Position numbers and translations under genes: made by a program
Virus record (IMG/VR): IMGVR_UViG_3300042515_001753
Location: 124,001 to 188,000 of that record
From: a virus
DNA: 64,000 nt
Direction: 5' to 3' (one strand)
Notes under the pieces: generated by a model
What the model was told of the DNA's origin: nothing
Databases searched by the model: none
Seen by the model: only the letters and a program-made list of their open reading frames with translations
Shown here: in pieces, positions 1 through 7,345 of the stretch
Numbering within the stretch: the first letter of the stretch is position 1
Layout of the letters: each line of letters starts with the position of its first letter

Positions 1-59
1 CTCTAAAAGGAGATGAGTTCCCATTGAATACTGTTCCAATTATTATTCTAGTAAAAAGT

Positions 60-67
60 TATTTATT
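60..67 (-). promoter_or_regulatory. T4-type late promoter box
   Basis: On the minus strand this reads AATAAATA, the NATAAATA form of T4-like cyanophage late promoters. It overlaps the stop codon of the gene to its right and points out of the window, so it probably serves a gene cut off by the left edge. No start codon for that gene could be fixed in the remaining 59 bases. Confidence 0.5.
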
Positions 68-698
68 TCTTCTCTAAGTCAACAATTTCGTACATATAAT
101 GATCTGATGTTTCCAGTTTTCTCTTATTTTCTACAGAATAAACTGTCATATCAATCTCATAACCAGGATTTTTATCGATCCTATTGAATGTCCAGGCATT
201 ATCATACCAAATAATGCGATTGTTTGGATATGCATAGTAATTTCCTGTTTCAACTTTAAATAAATGAGCACACTTATGCTCCGGAGTCTCTGAAAAATTT
301 AAATCGGGTACTCCTTTATTCTCCCAAGACCAGTCGAGAGTAAACATGTAAGTTCCTAATACTTTTTTTCCGTCCGGACGAATGAGTTGTGCATCTAAAT
401 TTGCAAGTCTGTGCCTTCTTTGAACATCAATATAAGGTGAAAAGCAGTCCCAATACATAATGTCTTCTAAGGGTTCTATTTCTGCATTCGAATCCCAACA
501 AAAGGCATGTAAAGGTCTTCTAGTCCAATTTACACCATTCTCTAAGAATGCTTCGAAAAGAGGTACACGTTTTTCTATACTTGCCACAGAGTGAACATCA
601 CATTTAGTTACTTCGCCATGACCTTTATTCTGATTATAAAGAAACTCATTACGAATGTAACAAGACCAATCTGGTAAACTATGATTTAAGTAAGCCAA
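63..698 (-). CDS. Hypothetical protein, 211 aa
   Basis: No domain recognised. The protein is soluble, rich in aromatic residues (W, Y, F) and has no signal peptide or membrane segment. The start ATG lies inside the last codons of the upstream SET-domain gene (13-base overlap), so the two are probably translated from one message. It is the last gene of the block running from about 2.1 kb leftwards (glycosyltransferase, two tiny proteins, SET protein). A role in late functions is only inferred from that position. Confidence 0.75.
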   Translation of the reverse strand: MAYLNHSLPDWSCYIRNEFLYNQNKGHGEVTKCDVHSVASIEKRVPLFEAFLENGVNWTRRPLHAFCWDSNAEIEPLEDIMYWDCFSPYIDVQRRHRLANLDAQLIRPDGKKVLGTYMFTLDWSWENKGVPDLNFSETPEHKCAHLFKVETGNYYAYPNNRIIWYDNAWTFNRIDKNPGYEIDMTVYSVENKRKLETSDHYMYEIVDLEKK

Positions 699-1063
699 TT
701 CATTTCCTCTTGTTGGTATGTGTTAAGTAGTTCTTCGTCTTTAGAAATGTCTTTAGATGCGTACCAAGATCCATTTTCATAATTATATTTTACATTTTCA
801 TTATAAAGTGTATGATTAATATAATATGCACCATAAGTTTTGTTGAGATCACAATCAATCCAGAATCCTTCATCATCATTAAGAGTGATTGATTTCACTC
901 TACCGTGAATGTTATCTGAAATCGAATTCCAAGATATTTTTATTTTTTTATTTGATTCAAATATGACTGTTCCTTTTGGAATATCCACTAAAGAAAAAAC
1001 ACCTACTCCAGCACAGACTTTACTAGGTGCTAGGTAGGTGTAGAGTGTTAAATCAGGAGTCAT
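686..1063 (-). CDS. SET-domain protein, 125 aa
   Basis: A compact SET-like fold can be read: an N-terminal GxG segment (AGVGVFSLVDIPKG, about residues 18-31), a central asparagine-histidine motif (INHTLYNENVKY) and a C-terminal DISKDEELLNTY, matching the NHS..N and GEEL..Y motifs of SET methyltransferases. In that family these bind S-adenosylmethionine and the target lysine. At 125 aa it lacks pre- and post-SET regions, as small phage and bacterial SET proteins often do. The substrate is unknown. It overlaps the following gene by 13 bases. Confidence 0.7.
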   Translation of the reverse strand: MTPDLTLYTYLAPSKVCAGVGVFSLVDIPKGTVIFESNKKIKISWNSISDNIHGRVKSITLNDDEGFWIDCDLNKTYGAYYINHTLYNENVKYNYENGSWYASKDISKDEELLNTYQQEEMNWLT

Positions 1064-1066
1064 CCC

Positions 1067-1210
1067 TTATCCCTGACCTCTATATCTTTTACGAGCTTTA
1101 TTACGAGACGTAGCAGAATACTTAGTATGAGCACCACAACCTTGCTTGGTCTTCTTGGGAAGAGATTCGATTACCTGCTTTCCACCACCCGATGATTTTT
1201 TAATTGCCAT
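1067..1210 (-). CDS. Small basic protein, 47 aa
   Basis: Starts MAIKKSSGGGKQ and ends KARKRYRGQG; lysine and arginine make up roughly a quarter of the residues, which suggests nucleic-acid binding, but no family is recognised. Its ATG shares a base with the stop of the upstream 54-aa gene (TAATG), a sign of coupled translation. It ends 3 bases before the SET gene starts. Confidence 0.65.
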   Translation of the reverse strand: MAIKKSSGGGKQVIESLPKKTKQGCGAHTKYSATSRNKARKRYRGQG

Positions 1211-1374
1211 TAATTTTCTCCTATAATTTCAGTTTCAATTTCATTTGGATTTGGAGAACCTGTCTGATAAAATTGTTCCGACAGATCCTCCATAGTATTA
1301 AAGTATTCTTCTTCTGTAAGATTGGAATAAATTTTACGACCCTTACAGATTATATTGTAAGATTCGTTAGACAT
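1210..1374 (-). CDS. Hypothetical protein, 54 aa
   Basis: Begins MSNESYNIICKGRK and is acidic towards the C-terminus (NPNEIETEIIGEN). No motif recognised. Both ends overlap neighbours: TGATG with the glycosyltransferase upstream and TAATG with the basic 47-aa gene downstream. The tight stop/start overlaps are the main evidence that it is a real gene. Confidence 0.65.
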   Translation of the reverse strand: MSNESYNIICKGRKIYSNLTEEEYFNTMEDLSEQFYQTGSPNPNEIETEIIGEN

Positions 1375-2132
1375 CAAATCACTCTTGTCTTTTCGTGACC
1401 GACTCTAATACGAGGATCGCACCAAATTTCAAATCCTGCTTCCTTTGCATCCAAACAGAATGATACATCTTCTCCACACATATCCTGAACTTCTCCGGAT
1501 TCAAAGACTTGCATCTTGGGAGCAAACCAGGGATACTTCATTTCGGAGTGTTCAAATACTCCGTGCTTAATCAGTAACCAACCAAATCCTGCATAATCAA
1601 CGGTGAATGGTTTACGACGCTTTGAGATACTCTCAACAGTTTCGTGATTCATAACTCCACCATTATTACGGAAGTCATCTTCTTCCATCCAGTGAGCGAC
1701 TGATGTGGTGTGCCCATCTTCTGTTGCATACCATCCCGATGCGATATCCCTATCCATCAGAACAAGTTGCCAGAATTTTTCAGTATTAAAGACAATATCA
1801 GAGTCAATCCAAAGTTGCCAATCATACTTAAGTTTTCCATCCCAAGGAAGCTGGTCAGGTCCACGAAGAACATTTGCACCAAGGCACTTGCATCTTGCAA
1901 AGTTTACCATCGATGAATAGTCTTGGGAGATTTGAATACTTGCACCGTTCTGTACAAGATCAAAACATAATTGAACAAAACTCTTTAGGTAGGCATATGA
2001 GACTCCTCTTCCAGGAAGACAAAAGACAATTGATTTGCCTCTCACCATTTCTTTTGCGAGTTCATAATCCCACTCAATTTCTTTATTTGATGCCACGGGG
2101 GCGTTTGCTTTTACGGTAAATCCTTTAGCCAT
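1374..2132 (-). CDS. Glycosyltransferase, GT-A fold
   Basis: 252 aa. A nucleotide-sugar-binding layout is visible: CLPGRGVSYAYLKS near residue 38, the DSD of WQLWIDSDIVF near residue 110 (the DxD metal site of GT-A enzymes), and GEDVSFCLDAKEAGFEIWCDP near the C-terminus, matching the acceptor/catalytic ED region of GT2-like enzymes. It probably transfers a sugar to a phage or host target in the cytoplasm. Donor and acceptor cannot be read from sequence. First gene of a five-gene overlapping block. Confidence 0.8.
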   Translation of the reverse strand: MAKGFTVKANAPVASNKEIEWDYELAKEMVRGKSIVFCLPGRGVSYAYLKSFVQLCFDLVQNGASIQISQDYSSMVNFARCKCLGANVLRGPDQLPWDGKLKYDWQLWIDSDIVFNTEKFWQLVLMDRDIASGWYATEDGHTTSVAHWMEEDDFRNNGGVMNHETVESISKRRKPFTVDYAGFGWLLIKHGVFEHSEMKYPWFAPKMQVFESGEVQDMCGEDVSFCLDAKEAGFEIWCDPRIRVGHEKTRVI

Positions 2133-2183
2133 AATTGAAAGTAGTTACTTCAGTATCATACATCATTATGTATCTATTGTCAA

Positions 2184-2354
2184 TTACTCTTTTTCTGAGA
2201 GAATGACTTCTTCTCCATCTAATGAGAATTTAATTTCAGTATCCTCATACCAAGAAAGTTCATTAATAATTTGCTCGGGAATAATCACAAAATATTTTCC
2301 TGTAATTGGATCAACCTGTACGGACTCAAAAATTTCTCCGGAATTTTTTTTCAT
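2184..2354 (-). CDS. AbrB/SpoVT-like small protein, 56 aa
   Basis: Contains KYFVIIPEQIINELSWYEDT followed by EIKFSLDGEEVILSEKE, the pattern of the swapped-hairpin AbrB/MazE DNA-binding fold (IP, then hydrophobic helix, then GD-type turn and a closing strand). Members are transcription regulators or antitoxins. Here it stands alone, 51 bases upstream of the glycosyltransferase gene, with no toxin beside it. The AT-rich leader (2355-2420) may hold its promoter, but no clear box was found. A longer AbrB-like gene lies at 43.0-43.7 kb. Confidence 0.6.
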   Translation of the reverse strand: MKKNSGEIFESVQVDPITGKYFVIIPEQIINELSWYEDTEIKFSLDGEEVILSEKE

Positions 2355-2566
2355 CTTCGTGTTTATAAAACCTTATTTTATTTTTATATAGCGAAAAAAA
2401 TTTTTATGTTTGGTGTTTATATATCTCTCGCTTCCGTAACACTTTGTAGGTTAGGGTAGTTAGGCGTTTTTATATACGGGGGCGCGGGACCCGGACGCGG
2501 CACCAAGGGGACTGTCCTATCACGAACGACCAGACTGCCCCCACACGAACGACCAAGGGGTAGGGG

Positions 2567-2746
2567 TCAGTACCCCAACCAGACCAGGAACTCACCGGCA
2601 TCGACCCCGCCGAAGGCAGAGGTTACCCCGTACTCAGTCCGGAAGTCATCGAACAGACCGTGCTCCTTTGCTGCCTGACAGGCGGTGCTCCACCTGATTT
2701 GCCCGTTGTCGTCGGCAGCGTTGAGAAGGATTTGGGAGAAGGTCAT
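2567..2746 (-). CDS. Hypothetical protein, 59 aa
   Basis: Start chosen at MTFSQILLNAADDNGQ because the repeated leader (TATGAT box, then AGTTCCAAAGCAACC) ends directly in front of it; longer reading would translate the promoter. The C-terminal part is rich in G, F and W. No family recognised. Last gene of the GC-rich block. Confidence 0.6.
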   Translation of the reverse strand: MTFSQILLNAADDNGQIRWSTACQAAKEHGLFDDFRTEYGVTSAFGGVDAGEFLVWLGY

Positions 2747-2823
2747 CAGGGTCGGTTGCTTTGGAACTGAGAGAATCATACCACGAATCGGGGGGCAGGG
2801 AACGAACCCCACCCCCACGAATC

Positions 2824-3090
2824 TCACCCCACCCAGGTCAGACGCTTCGCTTCGGGGTTGCACCAGTGCTGATGCCCCGGACCCTGCCAACCCACGAACG
2901 GGGTGTGAAGGTCTGCCAACTCAACAGCGGACAGACCATCATTCTCCCATCCCCGCGTATGGGAGTTTGCCTGATGCCCCTGCTTTACTTCCCATTCTGT
3001 GCCATTGAACTTAGGAAGGTTGCTGACCTTAGTTCCGACCCATACGGTGCTGCGGGTCTGGAGGTCGGATGCTTGGTTGTAGAGTGCCAT
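2824..3090 (-). CDS. Hypothetical protein, 88 aa
   Basis: Start chosen at MALYNQASDLQT, right after a copy of the family A leader. The protein is polar, with several tryptophans and histidines, and ends in CNPEAKRLTWVG. No motif known. Both flanking intergenic spaces hold the same promoter repeat, so it is probably transcribed as a single gene. Confidence 0.6.
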   Translation of the reverse strand: MALYNQASDLQTRSTVWVGTKVSNLPKFNGTEWEVKQGHQANSHTRGWENDGLSAVELADLHTPFVGWQGPGHQHWCNPEAKRLTWVG

Positions 3091-3136
3091 TAGGTGGGTT
3101 GCTTTGGAACTGAGAGAATCATAGCACGGAATGGGG

Positions 3137-3301
3137 TCAGAGGGAAACCCACCCCTGCTTGATGCGGCGCTCAAGATGGCGGGCAGCAAGGTCCTCTTTA
3201 CGGGTCATCGCTGCCTGACCGGGACGGGGACCACGGCGGGGCAGGCGGGTGACCTTCATTTCACCAGAGGCAATGGCAGCGTTCAGTTCGGCAGAGGTCA
3301 T
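3137..3301 (-). CDS. Small basic protein, 54 aa
   Basis: Begins MTSAELNAAIASGEMKV; the second half (TRLPRRGPRPGQAAMTRKED and on to the end) is strongly basic. Start chosen at the first ATG after a diverged leader repeat (TATACT box). Possibly nucleic-acid binding from composition alone. GC-rich codons set it apart from the AT-rich genes elsewhere. Confidence 0.55.
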   Translation of the reverse strand: MTSAELNAAIASGEMKVTRLPRRGPRPGQAAMTRKEDLAARHLERRIKQGWVSL

Positions 3302-3372
3302 CGGGTCAGGTGTCGGTTGCTTTGGAATTCTACAGTATAGAGGGGGCACCGGTCAAGGTCCCCCAGAGGGTC

Positions 3373-3561
3373 TCACCCTAGGTGGTAGCGCGACCCGTTG
3401 GCATATGCCCCAGAGGTCACCAGATGCCGGTTCATTGAATCAACCCAGAGCTGCATTTGAGCAGGCGACTGGCGTAGGTCATCATTGGCAATAACCGTGA
3501 TGGTGCGACCGTTGGTGGGGTCAAACCAGGTCAGCAGAGCACGGTTTAGGTTTGAGTTCAT
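3373..3561 (-). CDS. Hypothetical protein, 62 aa
   Basis: Begins MNSNLNRALLTWFDPTNGRT; start chosen by the preceding family A leader. Mixed alpha/beta composition, no motif recognised. A short GC-rich gene standing alone between two promoter repeats. Confidence 0.55.
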   Translation of the reverse strand: MNSNLNRALLTWFDPTNGRTITVIANDDLRQSPAQMQLWVDSMNRHLVTSGAYANGSRYHLG

Positions 3562-3603
3562 CGGGGTGGGTTGCTTTGGAACTGAGAGAATCATAGCACA
3601 GAA

Positions 3604-3828
3604 TCAGGCGGCATCCCGCGCCGCTAGCAGCAGGGCATGAAACTTGTGGAATTTATGGGTCATTCCGATAGAGAGGGTCGGTCTCCCGTTGCTGCCCCCA
3701 TGAGGCAGAGTGAAGGTCTGGGCGATGGTGGGATGGGTGACCTTAAGATGCTTGCTACCGGGGGTGATGGTGGCGCCTGCCTTGCAGAGTTGGCGTTGAG
3801 CGTCACGAATCTTGACTGGTGATGCCAT
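3604..3828 (-). CDS. HicA-like small protein, 74 aa
   Basis: The order KIRDAQRQLCKAGATITPGS, then KHLKVTHP, then TFTLPHGG resembles the double-stranded RNA-binding fold of HicA mRNA interferases: helix, GS(H/K)H strand with the active histidine, then a P-H strand. The C-terminal half (THKFHKFHALLLAARDAA) does not match and no HicB-like partner lies next to it. It could equally be an unrelated small RNA-binding protein. Its promoter is the family B leader. Confidence 0.4.
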   Translation of the reverse strand: MASPVKIRDAQRQLCKAGATITPGSKHLKVTHPTIAQTFTLPHGGSNGRPTLSIGMTHKFHKFHALLLAARDAA

Positions 3829-3835
3829 CGGGGGG

Positions 3836-4103
3836 TTGCGGTTGATAGTATTGTAGCAGGTCAGCGGTCGTTTAGGTGCTGGTCAAACCCCCGTGCCATT
3901 CCCTCCAGAAAAGCGGCACCGATACCCTGCCAGAAGGTCGGGTCCTTGACGCTAGCGCCCAGGGCATCCATCCATTCCTGAGTGGTGGTATCAGCGATCT
4001 GCTGCCGCTGCTCTGGGGTCAGGTCATCCAGGAACTGCTGCAGGTCGTCGGTTGCGTTGCGGGTCATCAGAAGCGGTTGCGGTTGATAGTATTGTAGCAG
4101 GTC
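3836..4103 (-). repeat. Repeated promoter leader, family B
   Basis: The 27-base plus-strand segment starting TTGCGGTTGATAGTATTG is present identically at 3836-3862 and 4077-4103. On the minus strand it supplies a TACAAT box about 12 bases before the leader of the genes at 3604-3828 and 3861-4067. No -35 box is seen. Confidence 0.6.
3861..4067 (-). CDS. Hypothetical helical protein, 68 aa
   Basis: Begins MTRNATDDLQQFLDDLTPEQ and is predicted mostly helical and acidic at the N-terminus, with a glycine/aromatic middle (FWQGIGAAFLEGMARGF). No signal peptide. Preceded by the family B leader. Function unknown. Confidence 0.6.
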   Translation of the reverse strand: MTRNATDDLQQFLDDLTPEQRQQIADTTTQEWMDALGASVKDPTFWQGIGAAFLEGMARGFDQHLNDR

Positions 4104-4117
4104 GGGGGTCAGACCCC

Positions 4118-4297
4118 TCAGATTCCGTTGAGGAAGTCTGCCAGTGCCTCATCGTATTCTGCTTTGGTTTGGAAGGTCCTCCCGTGGATGGTTCGGGGAT
4201 AGGTGGCATCCAAACCAGCGGCAGCGACGTTCCGGCAGTCCTGCTCATCGTATCCCATTTCAATCAGGGTTGCGACGTAGGGGTTGAAGGCGGTCAT
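4118..4297 (-). CDS. Hypothetical protein, 59 aa
   Basis: Start chosen at MTAFNPYVATLIEMGYDEQD after a diverged leader repeat. The segment EMGYDEQDCRNVAAAGLDAT recalls the MGF/Y-loop helix of three-helix UBA-like domains, but the rest does not support that and no such role is claimed. The C-terminus (AEYDEALADFLNGI) is helical. Confidence 0.55.
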   Translation of the reverse strand: MTAFNPYVATLIEMGYDEQDCRNVAAAGLDATYPRTIHGRTFQTKAEYDEALADFLNGI

Positions 4298-4349
4298 TCG
4301 GGTCGGTGTCGGTGGAACTGATGAAATCATAGCACGGAATGGGGGCAGA

Positions 4350-4466
4350 TTACCACCACCACTCGCCAAAGTTTTTGCCGTTGTGGGGGAGTCCTACGGC
4401 AACCCATAGGATGGGGATGATGAATGCGGCGGCGAGCAGGAGTCCGGCAGCGACATAGTGGTTCAT
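4350..4466 (-). CDS. Single-span membrane peptide, 38 aa
   Basis: MNHYVAAGLLLAAAFIIPIL forms one hydrophobic helix, followed by WVAVGLPHNGKNFGEWWW, a tryptophan-rich polar tail. A promoter-like leader lies directly upstream. Probably inserted in the inner membrane. Several similar one-span peptides occur in this window. Confidence 0.5.
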   Translation of the reverse strand: MNHYVAAGLLLAAAFIIPILWVAVGLPHNGKNFGEWWW

Positions 4467-4554
4467 CGGGTCGGTTCGTTTGGTATGCTTTAGTCTACAG
4501 GGTCATCGGCGCCGGTCTGGGGCAGCGTGTGCCAGTCTGGCAATTGGTTAGGTA

Positions 4555-4704
4555 TCAGAACTGAATCTCACTTAGAGTAGGATTAGCAGCGGAATCAGGA
4601 CCGACACTATCAGAAACCCCATCAACAATTGAATCAAGAATTTGGAGAATTTGCTCACCATTCGAACCTTTAGCAAGGAGTGAGAGAAGGACATCGCGGG
4701 ACAT
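4555..4704 (-). CDS. Small conserved-type phage protein, 49 aa
   Basis: MSRDVLLSLLAKGSNGEQIL followed by QILDSIVDGVSDS reads as two short amphipathic helices. I recognise the MSRD-LLSLLAKG opening as recurring in marine phage genomes, but without a known function. The stop and start are clean; a longer reading on the same strand (4572-4754) in another frame is a shadow of it. Confidence 0.6.
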   Translation of the reverse strand: MSRDVLLSLLAKGSNGEQILQILDSIVDGVSDSVGPDSAANPTLSEIQF

Positions 4705-4771
4705 AATGTAGAATGAAAAATGTTAATGAAAGTGTGGGAGAAGTTTAGAGTCATTCCCCAGGACTTGAGAT

Positions 4772-5032
4772 TTAGAAGTCGAAAACGTCGCCGTTGATTT
4801 CTGCGCGGTTGATTTTAGGGTCAGTCCATTTCACACCGTCGCGGGTTTCTTTGGCACCACAATCATACATCAATTCCAGCAGTTCTTCATAGCAGCAGAT
4901 ATCACGTTCTTCGATAGCATCCTGAACGTAAGCATCATTCTGAATCCAGAGAGCTACGTTCCAGGTTTCATAATTGGTCCAACCGTTGTAGGTTTGGTCG
5001 GTCAGGCAGGTCTGGTAGGTGGTGACGGTCAT
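4772..5032 (-). CDS. TNYETWNVALW-type phage protein, 86 aa
   Basis: Carries GWTNYETWNVALWIQNDAYV around residues 18-37, a signature I know from many small phage and cyanobacterial proteins of unknown function. Start chosen at MTVTTYQTCLTDQ, after the TATAATTGATTCATACC leader; a longer start would run into the promoter. Acidic C-terminus. Confidence 0.7.
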   Translation of the reverse strand: MTVTTYQTCLTDQTYNGWTNYETWNVALWIQNDAYVQDAIEERDICCYEELLELMYDCGAKETRDGVKWTDPKINRAEINGDVFDF

Positions 5033-5058
5033 TTGCTTGGGTTGGTTGGTATGAATCA

Positions 5059-5118
5059 ATTATAAGGGGTGGAGAGGGTGCCATGGGCACCCGATGTGCC
5101 AGTTCCTCAGGCGGCACA
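5059..5118 (-). promoter_or_regulatory. Palindrome/hairpin/TATAAT cassette
   Basis: TATAAT at 5064-5059 stands about 27 bases before the start of the 86-aa gene. Upstream is a perfect hairpin (GGGTGCC, loop, GGCACCC) and then the diverged palindrome TGTGCCAGTTCCTCAGGCGG over the end of the previous gene. Confidence 0.7.
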
Positions 5119-5304
5119 CATCAGGGCGGATTCCATACTCACCTCCCGAACATCCATCTTGGAGTAATCATAACCCTCCTGCTCCTCAAGATACACAAGG
5201 TAAGCATTTGCGGTGGAGAAGCAGTCAAACAAGCGGAGCGATTTGAAGTCCTCACCTTCATAATCCCAACCACCGATGACAGCGTAGACTTTAGTGATTT
5301 GCAT
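5107..5304 (-). CDS. Hypothetical protein, 65 aa
   Basis: Begins MQITKVYAVIGGWDYEGEDF; the YAVIGGWDYEG opening is a recurring motif in small cyanobacterial and phage proteins. Start chosen after the TATAATTGATTCATACC leader, which is almost identical to that of the next gene. The stop codon lies inside the palindrome of the following cassette. Confidence 0.65.
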   Translation of the reverse strand: MQITKVYAVIGGWDYEGEDFKSLRLFDCFSTANAYLVYLEEQEGYDYSKMDVREVSMESALMCAA

Positions 5305-5330
5305 TTGCTTGGGTTGCGTGGTATGAATCA

Positions 5331-5390
5331 ATTATAAGGGGTGGAGAGGGTGCCAGAGGCACCCGGTGTGCCACTATGCCAGGTGGGCGA
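5331..5390 (-). promoter_or_regulatory. Palindrome/hairpin/TATAAT cassette
   Basis: TATAAT at 5336-5331, hairpin GGGTGCC-AGA-GGCACCC just upstream, then a diverged palindrome copy beginning TGTGCCACTATGCC that covers the end of the 55-aa gene. Leader nearly identical to the cassettes at 5059 and 7779. Confidence 0.7.
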
Positions 5391-5541
5391 ACTGTGCCAG
5401 ACTGCTGGGGGCGATGTGGGAGGGGGACCCGCAGGACTTGTAGAAGTCTACCATCCTCTCCGCCTCGTCAAGGGTGCCGAAGAACTGGGAGCGCCACTCG
5501 GTCTGGTTGTAGGGGGTCTGGTAGCGGACTTCGATTCGCAT
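5374..5541 (-). CDS. Hypothetical protein, 55 aa
   Basis: MRIEVRYQTPYNQTEWRSQF, then a helical GTLDEAERMVDFYKSCG. Compact alpha/beta, no motif known. The last codons (LAQFAHLA) come from the palindromic element of the next cassette. Confidence 0.55.
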   Translation of the reverse strand: MRIEVRYQTPYNQTEWRSQFFGTLDEAERMVDFYKSCGSPSHIAPSSLAQFAHLA

Positions 5542-5746
5542 CGGTTGGGTTGCTTGGTATGGGATAATTCTACAGGGTCTGGGGGGTCTGGGGGCAGGTG
5601 GTGGACGGTTCGGAAAGTGGCACAGCAGCGGCAGCAGGGTGCTTCTGGGGCATTATGATAATGGGACAAGGGAGAGAGGGGCAAGGTCGCCCTGATGACG
5701 CAAACGGTCGGTACTGGGGCAGCTCTAAAATAAAAAAAGAAAAGTA

Positions 5747-5772
5747 TAAAAAAAGGGGCTAAGTTGCCCCCC
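5747..5772 (-). terminator. Intrinsic terminator
   Basis: On the minus strand: stem GGGGC, loop AACTTA, stem GCCCC, then seven T residues. It sits 5 bases past the stop of the MutH-like gene and is among the clearest terminators in the window. Confidence 0.85.
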
Positions 5773-5776
5773 TGAT

Positions 5777-6364
5777 TCAGATAACCTCCTTGCCGAACTT
5801 ACCACAGAGGTAGAATGCCATACCCTTATCTTTGAGGGTGCAACCTGCAAACATCAGAGGAACATAACGACCATTAGTTTTAGATGCTTTGGTGCGGATT
5901 TGCAGGAGTCCGTTAGGTCCGGTGATGGTGCTCAGTTGCTTTCCAGCGTTGAAAAGAGTTCGGATGGTATCACAAATGAAGGTGTAATCCTCTGCCAATT
6001 CTTGATAGTGCTCAGGGTGAGTCTCAGGATTCAGAACCTCGGTGCCCACATAATCGTTGGCACGGGTGAAACCAACGTAGATGGTTTGAGAGAGTTTTTC
6101 TCCAACCTTACTGTCGGCAAAGGTTACACCGTCCTCCAGAATCTCAGAGAGGCAGTGCTTCAACTGTGTGACGGCGATAGACTCACCAACCGTGAAAGTC
6201 TTAAGTTCACCGTCCACCAAATCTTTGAGGTTGGAACTGTTAGGAATGCCCAGAGCAGTTTCAATCAGTTGACCCCGTGAACCTTTGTTTTTAGCAGGTT
6301 TGGCAAATGCGGAAAAGTTGGTGACCTTCAGTTGGGCAGCGACTTGAAGAACGTTCAGGGTCAT
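5777..6364 (-). CDS. MutH/Sau3AI-like endonuclease
   Basis: 195 aa from MTLNVLQVAAQLKV, chosen because the longer frame runs through the upstream leader. The stretch KGSRGQLIETALGI followed by LKDLVDGELKTFTV matches the MutH/Sau3AI active site: E of the IE-LG helix, D of DLVDG, and the ELK pair. Later, LLQIRTKAS resembles the basic strand that contacts DNA in that family. Members nick or cut GATC sites in DNA; methylation state decides cutting. A strong terminator follows. A Dam-type methylase is encoded at 40.8-41.7 kb, which makes a methyl-directed role attractive but unproven. Confidence 0.65.
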   Translation of the reverse strand: MTLNVLQVAAQLKVTNFSAFAKPAKNKGSRGQLIETALGIPNSSNLKDLVDGELKTFTVGESIAVTQLKHCLSEILEDGVTFADSKVGEKLSQTIYVGFTRANDYVGTEVLNPETHPEHYQELAEDYTFICDTIRTLFNAGKQLSTITGPNGLLQIRTKASKTNGRYVPLMFAGCTLKDKGMAFYLCGKFGKEVI

Positions 6365-6442
6365 TTGCTTGGGTGGGTTGCTTATGAACATAGTATGACA
6401 CGGCACGGGGGGCAGGTCAACCCCCCGAACCATCAGCGTTGC

Positions 6443-7345
6443 TTATGCGACCTGAAACCTCCCGTTGTTGAAGTTAGCATAACTGAAGACCTCACGATTG
6501 ACCAGTTTGAACATACCAAACTGATTGGACATTACATAACCTTCGGCATCAATTCGGTCATAACCAAGATAAGCAGCAGGACCCGAATTGCGACAGATAA
6601 AGAGGCAATCTTCCTTGATGGACTTCACTAGTGCCCACAGTCCAATCAGGTTAGGGTCACAATTAAAATCCTCAAACTCTTGGGCAATGATAGCATCACC
6701 GGCACGAATACAGGCATTCAGTTGTTGCTTAATCTTTGCTGCTTGCTTGTCAGAAACAAACTCTACTGTGGTTGCAACTTGCCGGGCAAAGGATACAACC
6801 TCCTCAACATCAGCGAAGGACTCCTGATTGTGGGCGATGTATGCATCAGGTTTGACAAACTTTACGCTGTCGGTGTCATTCCAGATGGCACGATCAGGCA
6901 TCGCCACAGCATCACGCAAATCAGATTCTGCAAAGTAGCAGGTATGCGGAGCAACGATGATTTGCTGAGAAACTACTTCAGGAAACTTGTAAGTGATCGT
7001 GTTGGGAGTATACTCATCAGAACCACCAAACCCAATAAAATCACATTGGTAGACAGTATCTGTGCGAGGAAGATAATCAAAACAAGCGTGAAGAATACGC
7101 GCAACTTCACCCTGATGGTTTGCATCAATTTCTTCATGAGAGTGATTGATTTTGATTTTAACTTTGTTGAATACACTTTTGGTTCCCACGAAATACTTTC
7201 CCGTGGCAGGATTGGTGCCCCAAACAATAGCAGGACTTCCATCAATCTTTACACTCAGGGGTCCGGGATTCACGAACCAATCCAACACGGTCAGGTCGCC
7301 GGTCAGGATAGAATCTTCGGGGTGTTCGAGGTGGGTGTTTTTCAT
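6443..7345 (-). CDS. Nucleotidyltransferase/ligase-like protein, 300 aa
   Basis: The segment LSVKIDGSPAIVWGTNPATG (about residues 30-49) has the K-x-DG motif of covalent nucleotidyltransferases (DNA and RNA ligases, capping enzymes), where the lysine takes AMP. It is followed by YFVGTKSVFNK, like ligase motif III regions. The C-terminal motif SVKFVKPDAY may be the motif V region. I know similar proteins from large cyanophages as unassigned ligase-like proteins; substrate unknown. A TACAAT box stands about 10 bases before the ATG, so the leader is very short. Confidence 0.6.
   Translation of the reverse strand: MKNTHLEHPEDSILTGDLTVLDWFVNPGPLSVKIDGSPAIVWGTNPATGKYFVGTKSVFNKVKIKINHSHEEIDANHQGEVARILHACFDYLPRTDTVYQCDFIGFGGSDEYTPNTITYKFPEVVSQQIIVAPHTCYFAESDLRDAVAMPDRAIWNDTDSVKFVKPDAYIAHNQESFADVEEVVSFARQVATTVEFVSDKQAAKIKQQLNACIRAGDAIIAQEFEDFNCDPNLIGLWALVKSIKEDCLFICRNSGPAAYLGYDRIDAEGYVMSNQFGMFKLVNREVFSYANFNNGRFQVA

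Larger units (their letters stand above)
2753..3600 (-). repeat. Repeated extended -10 promoter leader, family A
   Basis: On the minus strand the segment TATGATTCTCTCAGTTCC followed by AAAGCAACC occurs at about 2753-2783, 3097-3127 and 3569-3600, with diverged copies at 3314-3340 and 4303-4335. Each stands 5-15 bases before a start codon. Several copies read TG-n-TATGAT, an extended -10 box, and no -35 box is evident. The copies are near-identical although the genes differ. Confidence 0.65.

Noticed and set aside
2685-4321. Several long plus-strand frames in the GC-rich block
   Set aside because: GC-rich DNA has few stop codons by chance. The minus-strand frames line up with repeated leaders and start codons, while the plus-strand frames run through those leaders.
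4572-4754. Minus-strand frame overlapping the 49-aa gene
   Set aside because: It is the same DNA in another frame; the 49-aa frame has the recognisable MSRD-LLSLLAKG opening.
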